53,528 bases of DNA from an uncultured Mordavella sp. (GTDB lineage: Bacteria; Bacillota; Clostridia; Lachnospirales; Lachnospiraceae), in NCBI GenBank assembly GCA_902406105.1, contig CABPCP010000010.1:1-53528 (forward strand), read 5' to 3'. The translations under genes and the position numbers were made by a program. The notes beneath the pieces are model-generated. The model saw only the letters and a program-made list of their open reading frames with translations. It had not been told where the DNA came from and searched no databases. This document shows, one piece after another, positions 35,332 through 43,084 of this stretch. Every line of letters begins with the position of its first letter. Position 1 is the stretch's first letter.

Positions 35332-35727
35332 TTGAGAGAGAAATTGATACGGTTTATGCAGGGAAGATACGGAATGGATTACCTGGGACGGTTTACCATC
35401 ATCCTTGGGCTTGCCGCCATCATCCTTTCCATGTTTATCGACAGCGCCATTCTTTCTATTTTGGCCTGGGCGTGTATTATTTTCGCATATTTCCGGATGT
35501 TTTCCCGGAATATCTATAAGCGTTCCTCAGAAAATCAAGCCTTCTTGACAAAAACTTATAAGATCCGCTGTTTCTTCGCCCGGCAGAAAAATATGATGGC
35601 CCAGCGCAAAACCCATCATATCTACAAATGCCCTACCTGCAAGCAGAAGATCCGTGTCCCCAGGGGCAAGGGACGCATCGAGATCCGCTGTCCCAAATGC
35701 AACACTACTTTTATTAAGAAAAGCTGA
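35332..35727 (+). CDS. Membrane protein with C-terminal zinc ribbon
   Basis: 131 aa from a TTG start with AGGAGGAGG upstream. Two hydrophobic helices at about 20-37 and 40-55 are followed by a basic stretch and a zinc ribbon (CPTC at about 107-110 and CPKC at about 125-128). The ribbon is probably cytoplasmic. Function unknown. First of four closely spaced genes, 17 bp before the DUF5685 gene. Confidence 0.75.
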   Translation: MREKLIRFMQGRYGMDYLGRFTIILGLAAIILSMFIDSAILSILAWACIIFAYFRMFSRNIYKRSSENQAFLTKTYKIRCFFARQKNMMAQRKTHHIYKCPTCKQKIRVPRGKGRIEIRCPKCNTTFIKKS

Positions 35728-35744
35728 TTAGGGAGCCTGCCTTT

Positions 35745-36629
35745 ATGTTTGGATATATTGCGATCAACAAAGCAGAAATGAAATTTAAAGATTATGATGT
35801 GTATCATTCTTATTACTGCGGGCTCTGCCAGCGGTTGAAGGAATGTTATGGCCGCCGGGGCCAGATGACGCTGTCTTTTGATATGACCTTTCTGATCCTT
35901 CTGCTGACCGGCTTGTACGAGCCGGAAACAGAAGTAAAGACGGTAAACTGCATCGCCCACCCGCTGGAAAAGCACACTGCCAGGATCAATGAGTTTACAG
36001 ATTACGCGGCGGCAGTCAATCTGCTTCTTACCTATTATAAACTGATGGACGACTGGACCGATGAACGGAAGCGGAAAAGCCTGGCGGCCGCCAGGCTTTT
36101 AAGGCCTCAGATCAAAACGATCCAGAATATCTATCCCGCCAAATCCGCCGCCATCGCATCTAACCTTTCCACCTTGACCGCCCTGGAACGGGCCGGAGAG
36201 CAAAGTCTGGATAAAATGGCTGGACTATTTGGCCAGATTATGGCAGAATTATTTACATACCGCAAAGACGAATGGGAAGATTCCCTTCAAAAGATCGGCT
36301 TCTTCCTGGGAAAATTTATCTATCTGATGGATGCCTATGAAGATGTGGAGCAGGATCTAAAGACCGGAAGCTATAATCCTTTAAAGGAAGATTTCCAGAA
36401 GAATCCGGATTTTGCCCAGGACTGCCGCCAGCTTCTGACACTGATGATGGCGGAATGTTCCAGAGAATTCGAGACCCTCCCCATTCTTCTCCACGCCGAT
36501 ATCCTCCGCAATATTCTTTACTCCGGAGTGTGGTGCCGTTACACATCTGTTACGGCCAAACGGCAGGAAGCTGGTACAGGACAGACGTCTTTGCAGAATA
36601 CTCATACAGGAGACAACAATCATGACTGA
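35745..36629 (+). CDS. DUF5685 family protein, helical, Asp-rich motifs
   Basis: 294 aa, almost fully alpha-helical. I recognise it as DUF5685, of unknown function. Near the N-terminus YYCGLC is a CxxC pair. Two acidic motifs stand out: [10 protein letters not shown] (about 99-108) and [19 protein letters not shown] (about 193-211). Their order and wording resemble the two Asp-rich motifs of class I isoprenoid synthases such as phytoene/squalene synthase. That is similarity by eye only. The gene overlaps the J-domain gene by 8 bp, so the two are coupled. ATG with AGGGAG upstream. Confidence 0.75.
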   Translation: MFGYIAINKAEMKFKDYDVYHSYYCGLCQRLKECYGRRGQMTLSFDMTFLILLLTGLYEPETEVKTVNCIAHPLEKHTARINEFTDYAAAVNLLLTYYKLMDDWTDERKRKSLAAARLLRPQIKTIQNIYPAKSAAIASNLSTLTALERAGEQSLDKMAGLFGQIMAELFTYRKDEWEDSLQKIGFFLGKFIYLMDAYEDVEQDLKTGSYNPLKEDFQKNPDFAQDCRQLLTLMMAECSREFETLPILLHADILRNILYSGVWCRYTSVTAKRQEAGTGQTSLQNTHTGDNNHD

Positions 36630-37329
36630 CCCATACAGCGTCCTTGGCGTATCAAGAAACGCTTCCGACGAGGAGATCAAAAAAGCTTACCGGTCTCTGA
36701 GCCGCAAATACCATCCTGACGCCAATATCAACAACCCCAATAAGGATCAGGCGGAAGCTCGTTTCAAAGAAGTCCAGCAGGCCTATCAGCAGATCATGCA
36801 TGAACGGGAATACGGTTCTTCCTCCCAGAGCGGCGGAGATTATGATTTTGGCGGATTTGGGGATTTTGGTTCCTTCCGTGGATTCAGCGGCCAGTACCGA
36901 CAGGCAGGAAGCAGTTCCGCCCAGACAGAGGACGAGTTACATATGCAGGCTGCCGCCAACTTTATCAACAGCCGCCATTATCAGGAGGCCCTTAATCTTT
37001 TGAACGGCATGAAGACACGGAATGCCCAGTGGTATTTTTACAGCGCCGCCGCCAACTCCGGCGTGGGCAATAATGTAATCGCCCTGGAACACGCGAAAGA
37101 AGCCCTGCGTCAGGATCCTGGCAATCTTCAATATCAGATGCTGGTCCGCCAGCTGGAAAGCGGAGGCATGTGGTATGAACAGCGGCAGGGCCCTTACCAG
37201 ACCACATTTTCCGGCGGCAGCAGCTGGTGCATGAAACTTTGTCTGGCTAATCTGGTCTGTAATCTGTGCTGCGGCGGCAGCGGATTATGCTGCGGCAGCG
37301 GCCCTTACTCAGGCGGCCGATACATCTAG
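36622..37329 (+). CDS. J-domain (DnaJ-like) protein with Cys/Gly-rich tail
   Basis: 235 aa. N-terminal J domain (residues 1-65) with intact HPD in [13 protein letters not shown], then a Gly/Phe/Ser region, then TPR-like helices ([13 protein letters not shown]...[12 protein letters not shown]), and a Cys/Gly-rich end ([15 protein letters not shown]). It lacks the zinc-finger repeats of true DnaJ. J domains stimulate DnaK; the partner could be the DUF5685 protein encoded upstream and overlapping by 8 bp (inference). The Cys tail could bind metal. Confidence 0.88.
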   Translation: MTDPYSVLGVSRNASDEEIKKAYRSLSRKYHPDANINNPNKDQAEARFKEVQQAYQQIMHEREYGSSSQSGGDYDFGGFGDFGSFRGFSGQYRQAGSSSAQTEDELHMQAAANFINSRHYQEALNLLNGMKTRNAQWYFYSAAANSGVGNNVIALEHAKEALRQDPGNLQYQMLVRQLESGGMWYEQRQGPYQTTFSGGSSWCMKLCLANLVCNLCCGGSGLCCGSGPYSGGRYI

Positions 37330-37376
37330 CCCATTTTTTTAGAAAATACTCTTTCTCGAGAAAGGAGGTTTTTATA

Positions 37377-37910
37377 TTGTTAGAATATCTGGTTTTATAC
37401 GACAGTGAGTCCGGAAACACCAAGAAGATAGCGGCCGCTATTTTCTCCCGGCTTCCCGGCAACTCCAAGGATCTGATCGATATCACGACCGATAAAACGA
37501 TTCCAGAGGCGAAAGTATATTTCGTAGGATTCTGCGTTCACCGGGGTACCTGCAGCCTGGCTGTCAGTGATTTCTTAGGTGACTTAAGCGGAAAAGAAAT
37601 TGCTCTTTTCGGCACTTGCGGGATGGGGGATTCCCCGGATTACTATAAACGGATCGAACACAGCGTCAGCGCATGGATCGAAAGCGATAACGAGTACCTG
37701 GGCGCTTTTATCTGCCAAGGGAAAATGCCCCAGAAAGTACGGCAGAAATACGAAGCTATGCGTAATGAGGAAAACTCCGCCCAGATGGATCTTTTTATCC
37801 GCAACTTCGATGAAGCGCTTCCCCATCCCGACAGCCTGGATGAGGAACACGCAAAAGTCTTTGTAGATAAGGTTCTTAAAAAACTTCAAATAGGGCCGGG
37901 GGATTTTTAA
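37377..37910 (+). CDS. Flavodoxin-like protein
   Basis: 177 aa from a TTG start with AAAGGAGG 8 bp upstream; a start 37 codons earlier would overlap the J-domain gene. The N-terminal LYDSESGNTKKIAAAIF is an FMN phosphate-binding loop, and GFCVHRGTC and GTCGMGDSP follow as the other FMN loops. Electron carrier or FMN reductase, cytosolic. The last residues QIGPGDF and the TAA stop come from the palindromic repeat at 37887-37930. It ends the four-gene run but may be a separate unit. Confidence 0.85.
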   Translation: MLEYLVLYDSESGNTKKIAAAIFSRLPGNSKDLIDITTDKTIPEAKVYFVGFCVHRGTCSLAVSDFLGDLSGKEIALFGTCGMGDSPDYYKRIEHSVSAWIESDNEYLGAFICQGKMPQKVRQKYEAMRNEENSAQMDLFIRNFDEALPHPDSLDEEHAKVFVDKVLKKLQIGPGDF

Positions 37911-37945
37911 AAATCCCCCGGCCCTATTTGAAAATGCCCTGTCCC
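37887..37945. repeat. Palindromic repeat, GGGCCGGGGG type, with TGCCCTGTCCC tag
   Basis: Perfect palindrome with 22-bp arms (37887-37908 and 37909-37930), then AAAATGCCCTGTCCC (37931-37945). It lies at the junction of two convergent genes and provides the stop codon of the flavodoxin gene. Probably a bidirectional terminator. Confidence 0.92.
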
Positions 37946-37948
37946 TTT

Positions 37949-38830
37949 TTAGCTTTTCCCCCGATATTCCGAGATTCCCAGTCCTGCCAGTGTAAGCAGG
38001 ATTCCCGCCCATCCAGGGCCTGATATCTTCTCATGAAGCACCAGCACGGAACTGATCACAGTGATCACCGGCACAAGGTAAATATACACACTGGTCTTTA
38101 CTGCTCCCAATACTTTCACCGCAAAATTCCAGGTCACAAAACATATGGCCGACGCCCCCACTCCTAAGAACAGGATATTGAGAAGGTTCTCCGGTTTTGT
38201 AAACCGGGAAAGTCCCAACTGAAAATCAAAGAAAAATAGGGTTGGCAGCATAAAAATAATGCCGTAAGCAAATATTCTTCTCGTCGTCTGCACCGTTGGA
38301 TATCCAAATTTGCTGATCTTCCTGGTCAAAATGGAGTAGCAGGCCCACACCACTGCCGCTGCCAGCGAAAGCAGATCCCCAATGGGACTTACTTCTACTT
38401 TGGTCCCCCAGAAACTGATCAGTCCGATCCCCGCCATGGCAACCGCAAATCCTAGAAAAAATCTGGCTTTCAGTCGTTCTTTTTCTCCAAAAATTCGGTT
38501 GAAGATTGCTGTAAAAAACGGAGATACTGATACAATGACTCCCACATTAGAGGCCAGGGTATAAGTCAAAGCGATATTTTCCAAGAGATAATACAGACAG
38601 ACGCCGCACAGTCCTGCCGCCGCAAAAATGAACTCCCGCCTCCGGTCCGTCCCTTTCATCCGTCCGGGGTATACCAGCAGCAGAATCACAAACCCCAGAA
38701 CAAACCGAAACAAAAGAATCTCCACAGGTTCAAATTCTTTCAAAAGAATCTTAGTAAAAATAAATGTGGTCCCCCAGATCACGATGGTAAGAATCGCGGC
38801 CAGATGGCCCGCTCCCTGTCTATGCTCCAT
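37949..38830 (-). CDS. EamA/DMT family transporter
   Basis: 293 aa, ten predicted membrane helices in two EamA repeats (AAILTIVIWGTTFIFTKILL at the start of the first; LLSLAAAVVWACYSILTRK in the second). Probably exports a small metabolite or amino acid; substrate unknown. ATG with GAGGAAG upstream. Convergent with the flavodoxin gene across a palindromic repeat that would end both transcripts. Confidence 0.88.
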   Translation of the reverse strand: MEHRQGAGHLAAILTIVIWGTTFIFTKILLKEFEPVEILLFRFVLGFVILLLVYPGRMKGTDRRREFIFAAAGLCGVCLYYLLENIALTYTLASNVGVIVSVSPFFTAIFNRIFGEKERLKARFFLGFAVAMAGIGLISFWGTKVEVSPIGDLLSLAAAVVWACYSILTRKISKFGYPTVQTTRRIFAYGIIFMLPTLFFFDFQLGLSRFTKPENLLNILFLGVGASAICFVTWNFAVKVLGAVKTSVYIYLVPVITVISSVLVLHEKISGPGWAGILLTLAGLGISEYRGKS

Positions 38831-38979
38831 TTTCTGTCTTCCTCTCTTTCTTGTCTTTTTATATGAAGCGGTATCTCAAAAAGCCTTTCCTCCGCTTTTT
38901 ATTAAACCAAGCCCTGAACATCCGCAGAAATAACTTAGAAAAAGTCCCGCAGTTTACATTGTAACATGTCTGGCGCAAA

Positions 38980-39026
38980 AAAGCCGGGATGGATAGGAAA
39001 TATTTCTTTCTATCCATCCCGGCTTT
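38980..39026 (-). terminator. Terminator after the carboxymuconolactone decarboxylase gene
   Basis: 17-bp perfect stem (38980-38996 with 39010-39026) and a 13-nt loop; on the minus strand CTTTTTTG closes the stem. Part of the 38831-39061 gap, which otherwise holds nothing recognised. Confidence 0.85.
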
Positions 39027-39061
39027 CTCTCTAAATCTGCGTCTCTGATCTGTAATCTATA

Positions 39062-39745
39062 TTATTCCGCCGCCTTATTGATACAGGCAATAGCATTTAA
39101 ACTTCTGGGATAACCGATATACGGCAGACATTGGGACACTACCTTGATCAGAAATTCTTTGTCATTTCCCATATTCATATTTCCCTTTGCGTGGGATGTA
39201 AGCTGAGGTTCGCAGCCTCCCTGGGCCGCCAGGAAACAGAATGTGATCATCTCCCGCTGAGCCAGTTCCAATCCTTTTCTCGTATAATAATCTCCAAAAC
39301 AATTGGCTGCAAGCCAGCGGTTGATATGCCCGTTCTTCCAGGCTTCTTTCATCTGATCGCCAAACATGGTCACCTGAGCCTGGGCCCCTTTTTCCAGACG
39401 GTCCGCGTAAGTCGTCGTGGCCTGCCCTTCCAGGGGGAGCTTTACGCCTCTGTCCTCCAGGATTTCATTGGCAAGTGTCAAGAAAGGACGAACTCTTCCC
39501 ATTCCCAGATAAGCAGTCGCCTGATAAATGATTTCTTTTGCCTCCACCGGAGTCACTCCCGCATCCAGGGCTTTTGGAAGAATCTCCTGGAACTCTGCCG
39601 TTCCCTGGCAGCCAAGCAGCGTGGCCAGGATGGCCATATACCGAGTCCTGTCATCTAACTGCTGGCCTTCTTCGCCAGGAACTTCCTTTTCCGCAAAATG
39701 TTCAAATCTCTCCATAAATTCCGGATCTGTCTCATACAAATTCAT
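39062..39745 (-). CDS. Carboxymuconolactone decarboxylase family protein
   Basis: 227 aa from ATG 39745, where GGGAG lies 11 bp upstream; a GTG three codons earlier is too close to it. Two CMD (AhpD-like) helical domains: LDDRTRYMAILATLLGCQG around 30-48 and ELAQREMITFCFLAAQGGCE around 165-184. AhpD proteins use a CxxC pair, which is not complete here, so a peroxidase role is doubtful. Downstream of a cupin gene, an arrangement common in gut Firmicutes; possible role in quinone or aromatic metabolism is unknown. Confidence 0.85.
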   Translation of the reverse strand: MNLYETDPEFMERFEHFAEKEVPGEEGQQLDDRTRYMAILATLLGCQGTAEFQEILPKALDAGVTPVEAKEIIYQATAYLGMGRVRPFLTLANEILEDRGVKLPLEGQATTTYADRLEKGAQAQVTMFGDQMKEAWKNGHINRWLAANCFGDYYTRKGLELAQREMITFCFLAAQGGCEPQLTSHAKGNMNMGNDKEFLIKVVSQCLPYIGYPRSLNAIACINKAAE

Positions 39746-39808
39746 TCTTGTCACACTCCCGTCATTTTTGTCTCCGTTTTTCTGCTTCTTTTTCTTCTGT
39801 ACAGCAAT

Positions 39809-40231
39809 CTATTTTAATTTCCCGTACTCCTCGTCAGATACCGGTTCACACCACTCATTAGAAGCGCCCTCCGCCGGGACTTCGATGGCAAGATGCTGGA
39901 ACCAGGAATCCGCGGACGCTCCGTGCCAGTGTTTCACCTCCGGCGGAATATTTACCACATCGCCGGCCTTCAGCTCCTGAGCTTCTTTGCCCCATTCCTG
40001 ATACCAGCCTCTCCCTCCGGTCACAAGCAGAATCTGGCCGCCTTTATGATGAATGTGCCAGTTATTGCGGCAGCCCGGCTCGAAGGTAACATTGCCGACG
40101 CCGACTCTCTCCATGGTCAGCATTTTAAGATAACTCTGCCCGATAAAATACTGCCCAAAAGCTGTATTCGGATCTCCAATCTCAAATACGGCTCCGCCTC
40201 CTAAATCCCGTTTCATTTTCTCTGTATCCAT
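39809..40231 (-). CDS. Cupin domain-containing protein
   Basis: 140 aa, single cupin barrel. Metal-binding motif 1: GCRNNWHIHHKGGQILLVTG (two His, a Gln, position of the Glu). Motif 2: GDVVNIPPEVKHWHGAS. Typically binds Fe or Mn. ATG with TTAGGAGG upstream. First gene of a two-gene operon with the carboxymuconolactone decarboxylase gene; both probably work on the same small molecule. Confidence 0.88.
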   Translation of the reverse strand: MDTEKMKRDLGGGAVFEIGDPNTAFGQYFIGQSYLKMLTMERVGVGNVTFEPGCRNNWHIHHKGGQILLVTGGRGWYQEWGKEAQELKAGDVVNIPPEVKHWHGASADSWFQHLAIEVPAEGASNEWCEPVSDEEYGKLK

Positions 40232-40288
40232 ATATAACGCCTCCTAATTCATTAAGTACAAGACTTTCTATCTGCTTTGTCTGTGTAT

Positions 40289-40329
40289 ATTGTAAAACGC
40301 TTTAAACCAATAGGCAAATACTTGGTTTA
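40289..40329 (-). promoter_or_regulatory. Promoter and operator of the cupin-CMD operon
   Basis: TTGCCT (40312-40317) and TACAAT (40289-40294) on the minus strand, 17 bp apart. A perfect inverted repeat TAAACCAA (40303-40310) / TTGGTTTA (40322-40329), spacer 11, straddles the -35 box. The geometry fits a repressor or LysR-type site. Confidence 0.6.
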
Positions 40330-40386
40330 CATAATACTTCATGCCTTTTAGGTATAATTTCAGTTTGATGATATAGGGCTTTATTA

Positions 40387-40415
40387 TTGACATATGTCAG
40401 AAATAGGTGTAAACT
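40387..40415 (+). promoter_or_regulatory. Promoter of the DUF134-NifX gene
   Basis: TTGACA (40387-40392) and TAAACT (40410-40415), 17 bp apart. The 12-bp palindrome TGACATATGTCA (40388-40399) overlaps the -35 and could be an operator. The transcript would carry the palindromic repeat at 40424 in its leader. Confidence 0.65.
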
Positions 40416-40423
40416 TTCAATTA

Positions 40424-40476
40424 GGGCCGGGGGATTTTTAAAAATCCCCCGGCCCCGATGAAAAATGCCCTGTCCC
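40424..40476. repeat. Palindromic repeat, GGGCCGGGGG type, in the DUF134 leader
   Basis: Perfect 32-bp palindrome (40424-40455) then AAAAATGCCCTGTCCC (40461-40476), immediately followed by AAATT and the ribosome binding site region. Same order as the 37.9-kb copy, opposite to the 28.4-kb one. Confidence 0.92.
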
Positions 40477-40502
40477 AAATTAACATCTTGGAGGTGATCA
40501 TT

Positions 40503-41270
40503 TTGCCAAGGCCGCGAAAATGCAGACGTGTCTGCTCTTTGCCTTCCATCCATGGATTTACTCCGGTTCCGGATCAGCCCGACTGTTCTCCGGTGATCCT
40601 GACGGTGGATGAATATGAGGCGGTCCGCCTGATCGATAAGGAAGGGTTTTCCCAAGAGGAATGCAGTTCTTATATGGCGGTGGCCCGGACCACAGTTCAG
40701 CAGATCTACGCTTCTGCCCGGCACAAGCTTGCCCTGGCTCTGGTAGACGGCCTCCCCTTAAAGATCGAAGGCGGGGACTACCGTCTCTGCGACGGCGCGG
40801 AAAAGGCGTGCAACTGCGGCGGATGCCGCAGACATAGAATACAGAATAATATCCAGGAGGAACAAGAAATGAAAATTGCAGTAACTTATGAAAATGGAGA
40901 AGTTTTTCAGCATTTTGGACACACGAAACAGTTCAAGCTCTATACCGTGTCTGATCGGAAGATCACCGACTCTTCTGTTGTGGACACCAACGGAAGCGGC
41001 CACGGCGCGCTGGCTGATTTCCTGAAGGAATACGGCGTTGATACCTTGATCTGCGGCGGCATCGGCGGCGGCGCCCGCACAGCTCTAGCCGAGGCCGGTA
41101 TCCATCTGTATCCCGGCGTGACCGGCGCGGCGGACCAGGCTGTAGAAGCGCTTCTGGAAGACCGTCTGGAATACGATCCCGACACCCTCTGCAGCCATCA
41201 CGGGGAACATCACCATGAGGGACATGACTGTGGTTCCCACGGCTGCGGCGGACATTCCTGCCACGAGTAG
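40503..41270 (+). CDS. DUF134 HTH protein fused to a NifX/NifB-type domain
   Basis: 255 aa from TTG 40503, with GGAGGTGATC upstream; this gives the family N-terminus (M)PRPRKCRRVC. Residues 1-105 are DUF134, a sigma-like helix-turn-helix domain (LIDKEGFSQEECSSYMAVARTTV). Residues 123-225 are the dinitrogenase FeMo-cofactor-binding fold (KIAVTYENGEVFQHFGHTKQF; CGGIGGGARTAL). The end is a His/Cys-rich tail (HHGEHHHEGHDCGSHGCGG). An internal ATG at 40869 has a strong CAGGAGGAAC site, so a separate NifX-domain protein may also be made. No nitrogenase genes here; a metal or redox sensing role is likely. Confidence 0.88.
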   Translation: MPRPRKCRRVCSLPSIHGFTPVPDQPDCSPVILTVDEYEAVRLIDKEGFSQEECSSYMAVARTTVQQIYASARHKLALALVDGLPLKIEGGDYRLCDGAEKACNCGGCRRHRIQNNIQEEQEMKIAVTYENGEVFQHFGHTKQFKLYTVSDRKITDSSVVDTNGSGHGALADFLKEYGVDTLICGGIGGGARTALAEAGIHLYPGVTGAADQAVEALLEDRLEYDPDTLCSHHGEHHHEGHDCGSHGCGGHSCHE

Positions 41271-41295
41271 ATGAGCGGAAGTTTATCTGATAAAT

Positions 41296-41319
41296 GGCCT
41301 GTCTGAGTTCAGACAGGCC
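41296..41319 (+). terminator. Terminator after the DUF134-NifX gene
   Basis: 11-bp stem GGCCTGTCTGA (41296-41306) with TCAGACAGGCC (41309-41319); the tips would open to form the loop. A short T-rich run GTTTCTTCT follows. Confidence 0.7.
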
Positions 41320-41326
41320 GTTTCTT

Positions 41327-41437
41327 CTATAAATAATGTTTTTCTTTTTCTGTAAGTTTGCCGAGCAGCGTCTTAATTCCAAGGATTGCCGCTCCAACAA
41401 GGGATACGATCGCTGCCGCTTTCAAAAATATTCTCAT
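41327..41437 (-). CDS. Small hydrophobic protein, 36 aa
   Basis: ATG at 41437 with GAGAGGATAAGT upstream. The product has one short amphipathic or membrane helix (FLKAAAIVSLVGAAILGI) and a basic end (KLTEKEKHYL). No known family. It sits between the DUF134-NifX gene and an unknown minus-strand gene. The reading frame and ribosome site are good, but a protein this short needs proof. Confidence 0.5.
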   Translation of the reverse strand: MRIFLKAAAIVSLVGAAILGIKTLLGKLTEKEKHYL

Positions 41438-41478
41438 ACTTATCCTCTCTTTCTCCCCATTTTTAGACGATGGGGACG

Positions 41479-41787
41479 TCAACTCTTTACTTCTTCAGCC
41501 TTCCTGTAGGAAATTTCTCCTCTCACTACCAAAAGGCGAAGTCCCTGATACGGCTCTCTTTGACAGCAAAAGATTGTTCCATCGGTGATCTCCACCGTGA
41601 TTTTATTCTCCCAGTCCTGGGGAATGTAAAGCTTCTTACAGATTCGATAGTCCTTGGCCTCTTTCCTAGACATCACAAAGCTTGTCACCGGCTGTGTCTC
41701 CTTTTCTAATATCCAGCTCATAAATTTTGCTGACATGATTTCTATCCTCCGGATTCCTGTAGTCCACATATCATACACCGTTTCCAT
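41479..41787 (-). CDS. Hypothetical protein, two possible starts
   Basis: 102 aa if started at ATG 41787 (AGGAGGAAG upstream), or 85 aa from ATG 41736, which also has a good GGAGGATAG site. Contents suggest an alpha/beta small protein; the stretch CKKLYIPQDWENKITVEITDG and FCCQREPYQGLRLLVV is hydrophobic/mixed. I do not recognise a family. Near a NAD-dependent epimerase gene on the same strand (66 bp downstream of it). Confidence 0.6.
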   Translation of the reverse strand: METVYDMWTTGIRRIEIMSAKFMSWILEKETQPVTSFVMSRKEAKDYRICKKLYIPQDWENKITVEITDGTIFCCQREPYQGLRLLVVRGEISYRKAEEVKS

Positions 41788-41853
41788 CTTCTTCCTCCTG
41801 GCAGTCCCTATTTCATCAGTTATCTATCCGCGGCATACAATGCTGCCTCATTT

Positions 41854-42918
41854 TTAGCTTTGAGAGAACACAACATTTCTGCCGCTTTCTCCATAACTCT
41901 TGCAGAATCCTTCTTCCATCAGCCACTTTGCCTCATCCCTTAGGGTCTCCTCATAGGGCCTGGTGTGATATCCCAGTTCCCGCTCCGCCTTAGAAGAGTC
42001 AAACTGATTATTTCTGGCCAGATTATACACGGCAAACTTCGTCATCATAGGCTTTTCTCCCGTCTTTTCCGCCTTTTTCTCCATCCACTGAGCCAGTTTA
42101 TAAGCCATACCGATCGGCACATACAGATACGGCTTCTTACAGCCGCTGGCTTTGTGGAGCATCTGGCACATTTCCTTTAACGTTACTTCCTTATTCCCAA
42201 GGATATAACATTCACCGATCCTTCCCTTATCCGCCGCGCTTACACAGCCATGAGCCAAGTCCCGCACATCACAGAGGTTAAACGAACCGCCCATGCCTAT
42301 TGGCATCTCGCCGTTCATAATCTTGATGACCGTCCCTGTGGTCTCGCCCACCGCATGATCTTCCGGTCCCAGGATCCCGCTTGGGTGAACGACGCAGGCT
42401 TTCAATCCTCTTTCCGCGCAGGCATCCAGCACCGCCTGGGTAGCCAAGGCTTTTGATTGACTGTAACATCCCACCTGCCTGCTTTCATCGATGGGTGTAA
42501 ACTGGTCCGTCTCCCGGATCAAAGTTCCCTTGGTCTGCTCTTTGATCGCCCCTGTGGAACTGACATATACCATCTTCTGACATTCGGGATGTTTCAGACA
42601 TTGATCGATCATATTCTCTGTCCCGCCCACGTTAACATCCATTAATTTCTGATTGAAGGCCGCGTTTGTCGTTACCATGCTGGCGCAGTGGATAACGATC
42701 GACGTTTGTCCCTCTGGGATGGTGAAAAACCGTTCCAGGGAATCCACATCACAAAGGTCTCCCTTCACAATCTCCACTTCCTTTGGAACATATTGGGCGG
42801 CCCGGTCGCCCGCAAGCACCAGCGCTCTTACCTTGCTTCCCCGTTCCAGCAGTTCATGGCAGATATGGCTTCCCAGGAAACCTGCCGCCCCTGTTACCAG
42901 ATACACTATGTTTTCCAT
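41854..42918 (-). CDS. NAD-dependent epimerase/dehydratase family protein
   Basis: 354 aa, extended short-chain dehydrogenase. Rossmann motif VTGAAGFLGSHIC at the N-terminus; VSSTGAI with catalytic Ser; YSQSKALATQ with Tyr-x3-Lys. Closest in pattern to 3-beta-hydroxysteroid dehydrogenase/dihydroflavonol reductase-like members. Substrate unknown; a sugar nucleotide, steroid or other secondary alcohol is possible. ATG with GCGAGG upstream. Confidence 0.88.
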   Translation of the reverse strand: MENIVYLVTGAAGFLGSHICHELLERGSKVRALVLAGDRAAQYVPKEVEIVKGDLCDVDSLERFFTIPEGQTSIVIHCASMVTTNAAFNQKLMDVNVGGTENMIDQCLKHPECQKMVYVSSTGAIKEQTKGTLIRETDQFTPIDESRQVGCYSQSKALATQAVLDACAERGLKACVVHPSGILGPEDHAVGETTGTVIKIMNGEMPIGMGGSFNLCDVRDLAHGCVSAADKGRIGECYILGNKEVTLKEMCQMLHKASGCKKPYLYVPIGMAYKLAQWMEKKAEKTGEKPMMTKFAVYNLARNNQFDSSKAERELGYHTRPYEETLRDEAKWLMEEGFCKSYGESGRNVVFSQS

Positions 42919-43044
42919 AAAAAAGACCTCGCTTTCTCAATCTTATTGCCATCTGACGAGATCAAATATAAACGAAGTCTATTGCCCTTTTATTTCTGTA
43001 TAATTTCTATTTTGTTAATTCCGTTTTTCCGCAGAAATAGAAAA

Positions 43045-43073
43045 AAGGCAGCGTCTCTTTGACTGACTGCCTT
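43045..43073 (-). terminator. Weak terminator after the 43.1-kb membrane protein gene
   Basis: AAGGCAG (43045-43051) with CTGCCTT (43067-43073), 7 bp; on the minus strand six T follow the stem. The loop is 15 nt. Confidence 0.6.
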
Positions 43074-43084
43074 GAACATTCCTC

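Noticed and set aside
28418..40476. Could the palindrome copies be a CRISPR array?
   Set aside because: Copies are kilobases apart, without regular spacers or cas genes, and are perfect palindromes of different length.
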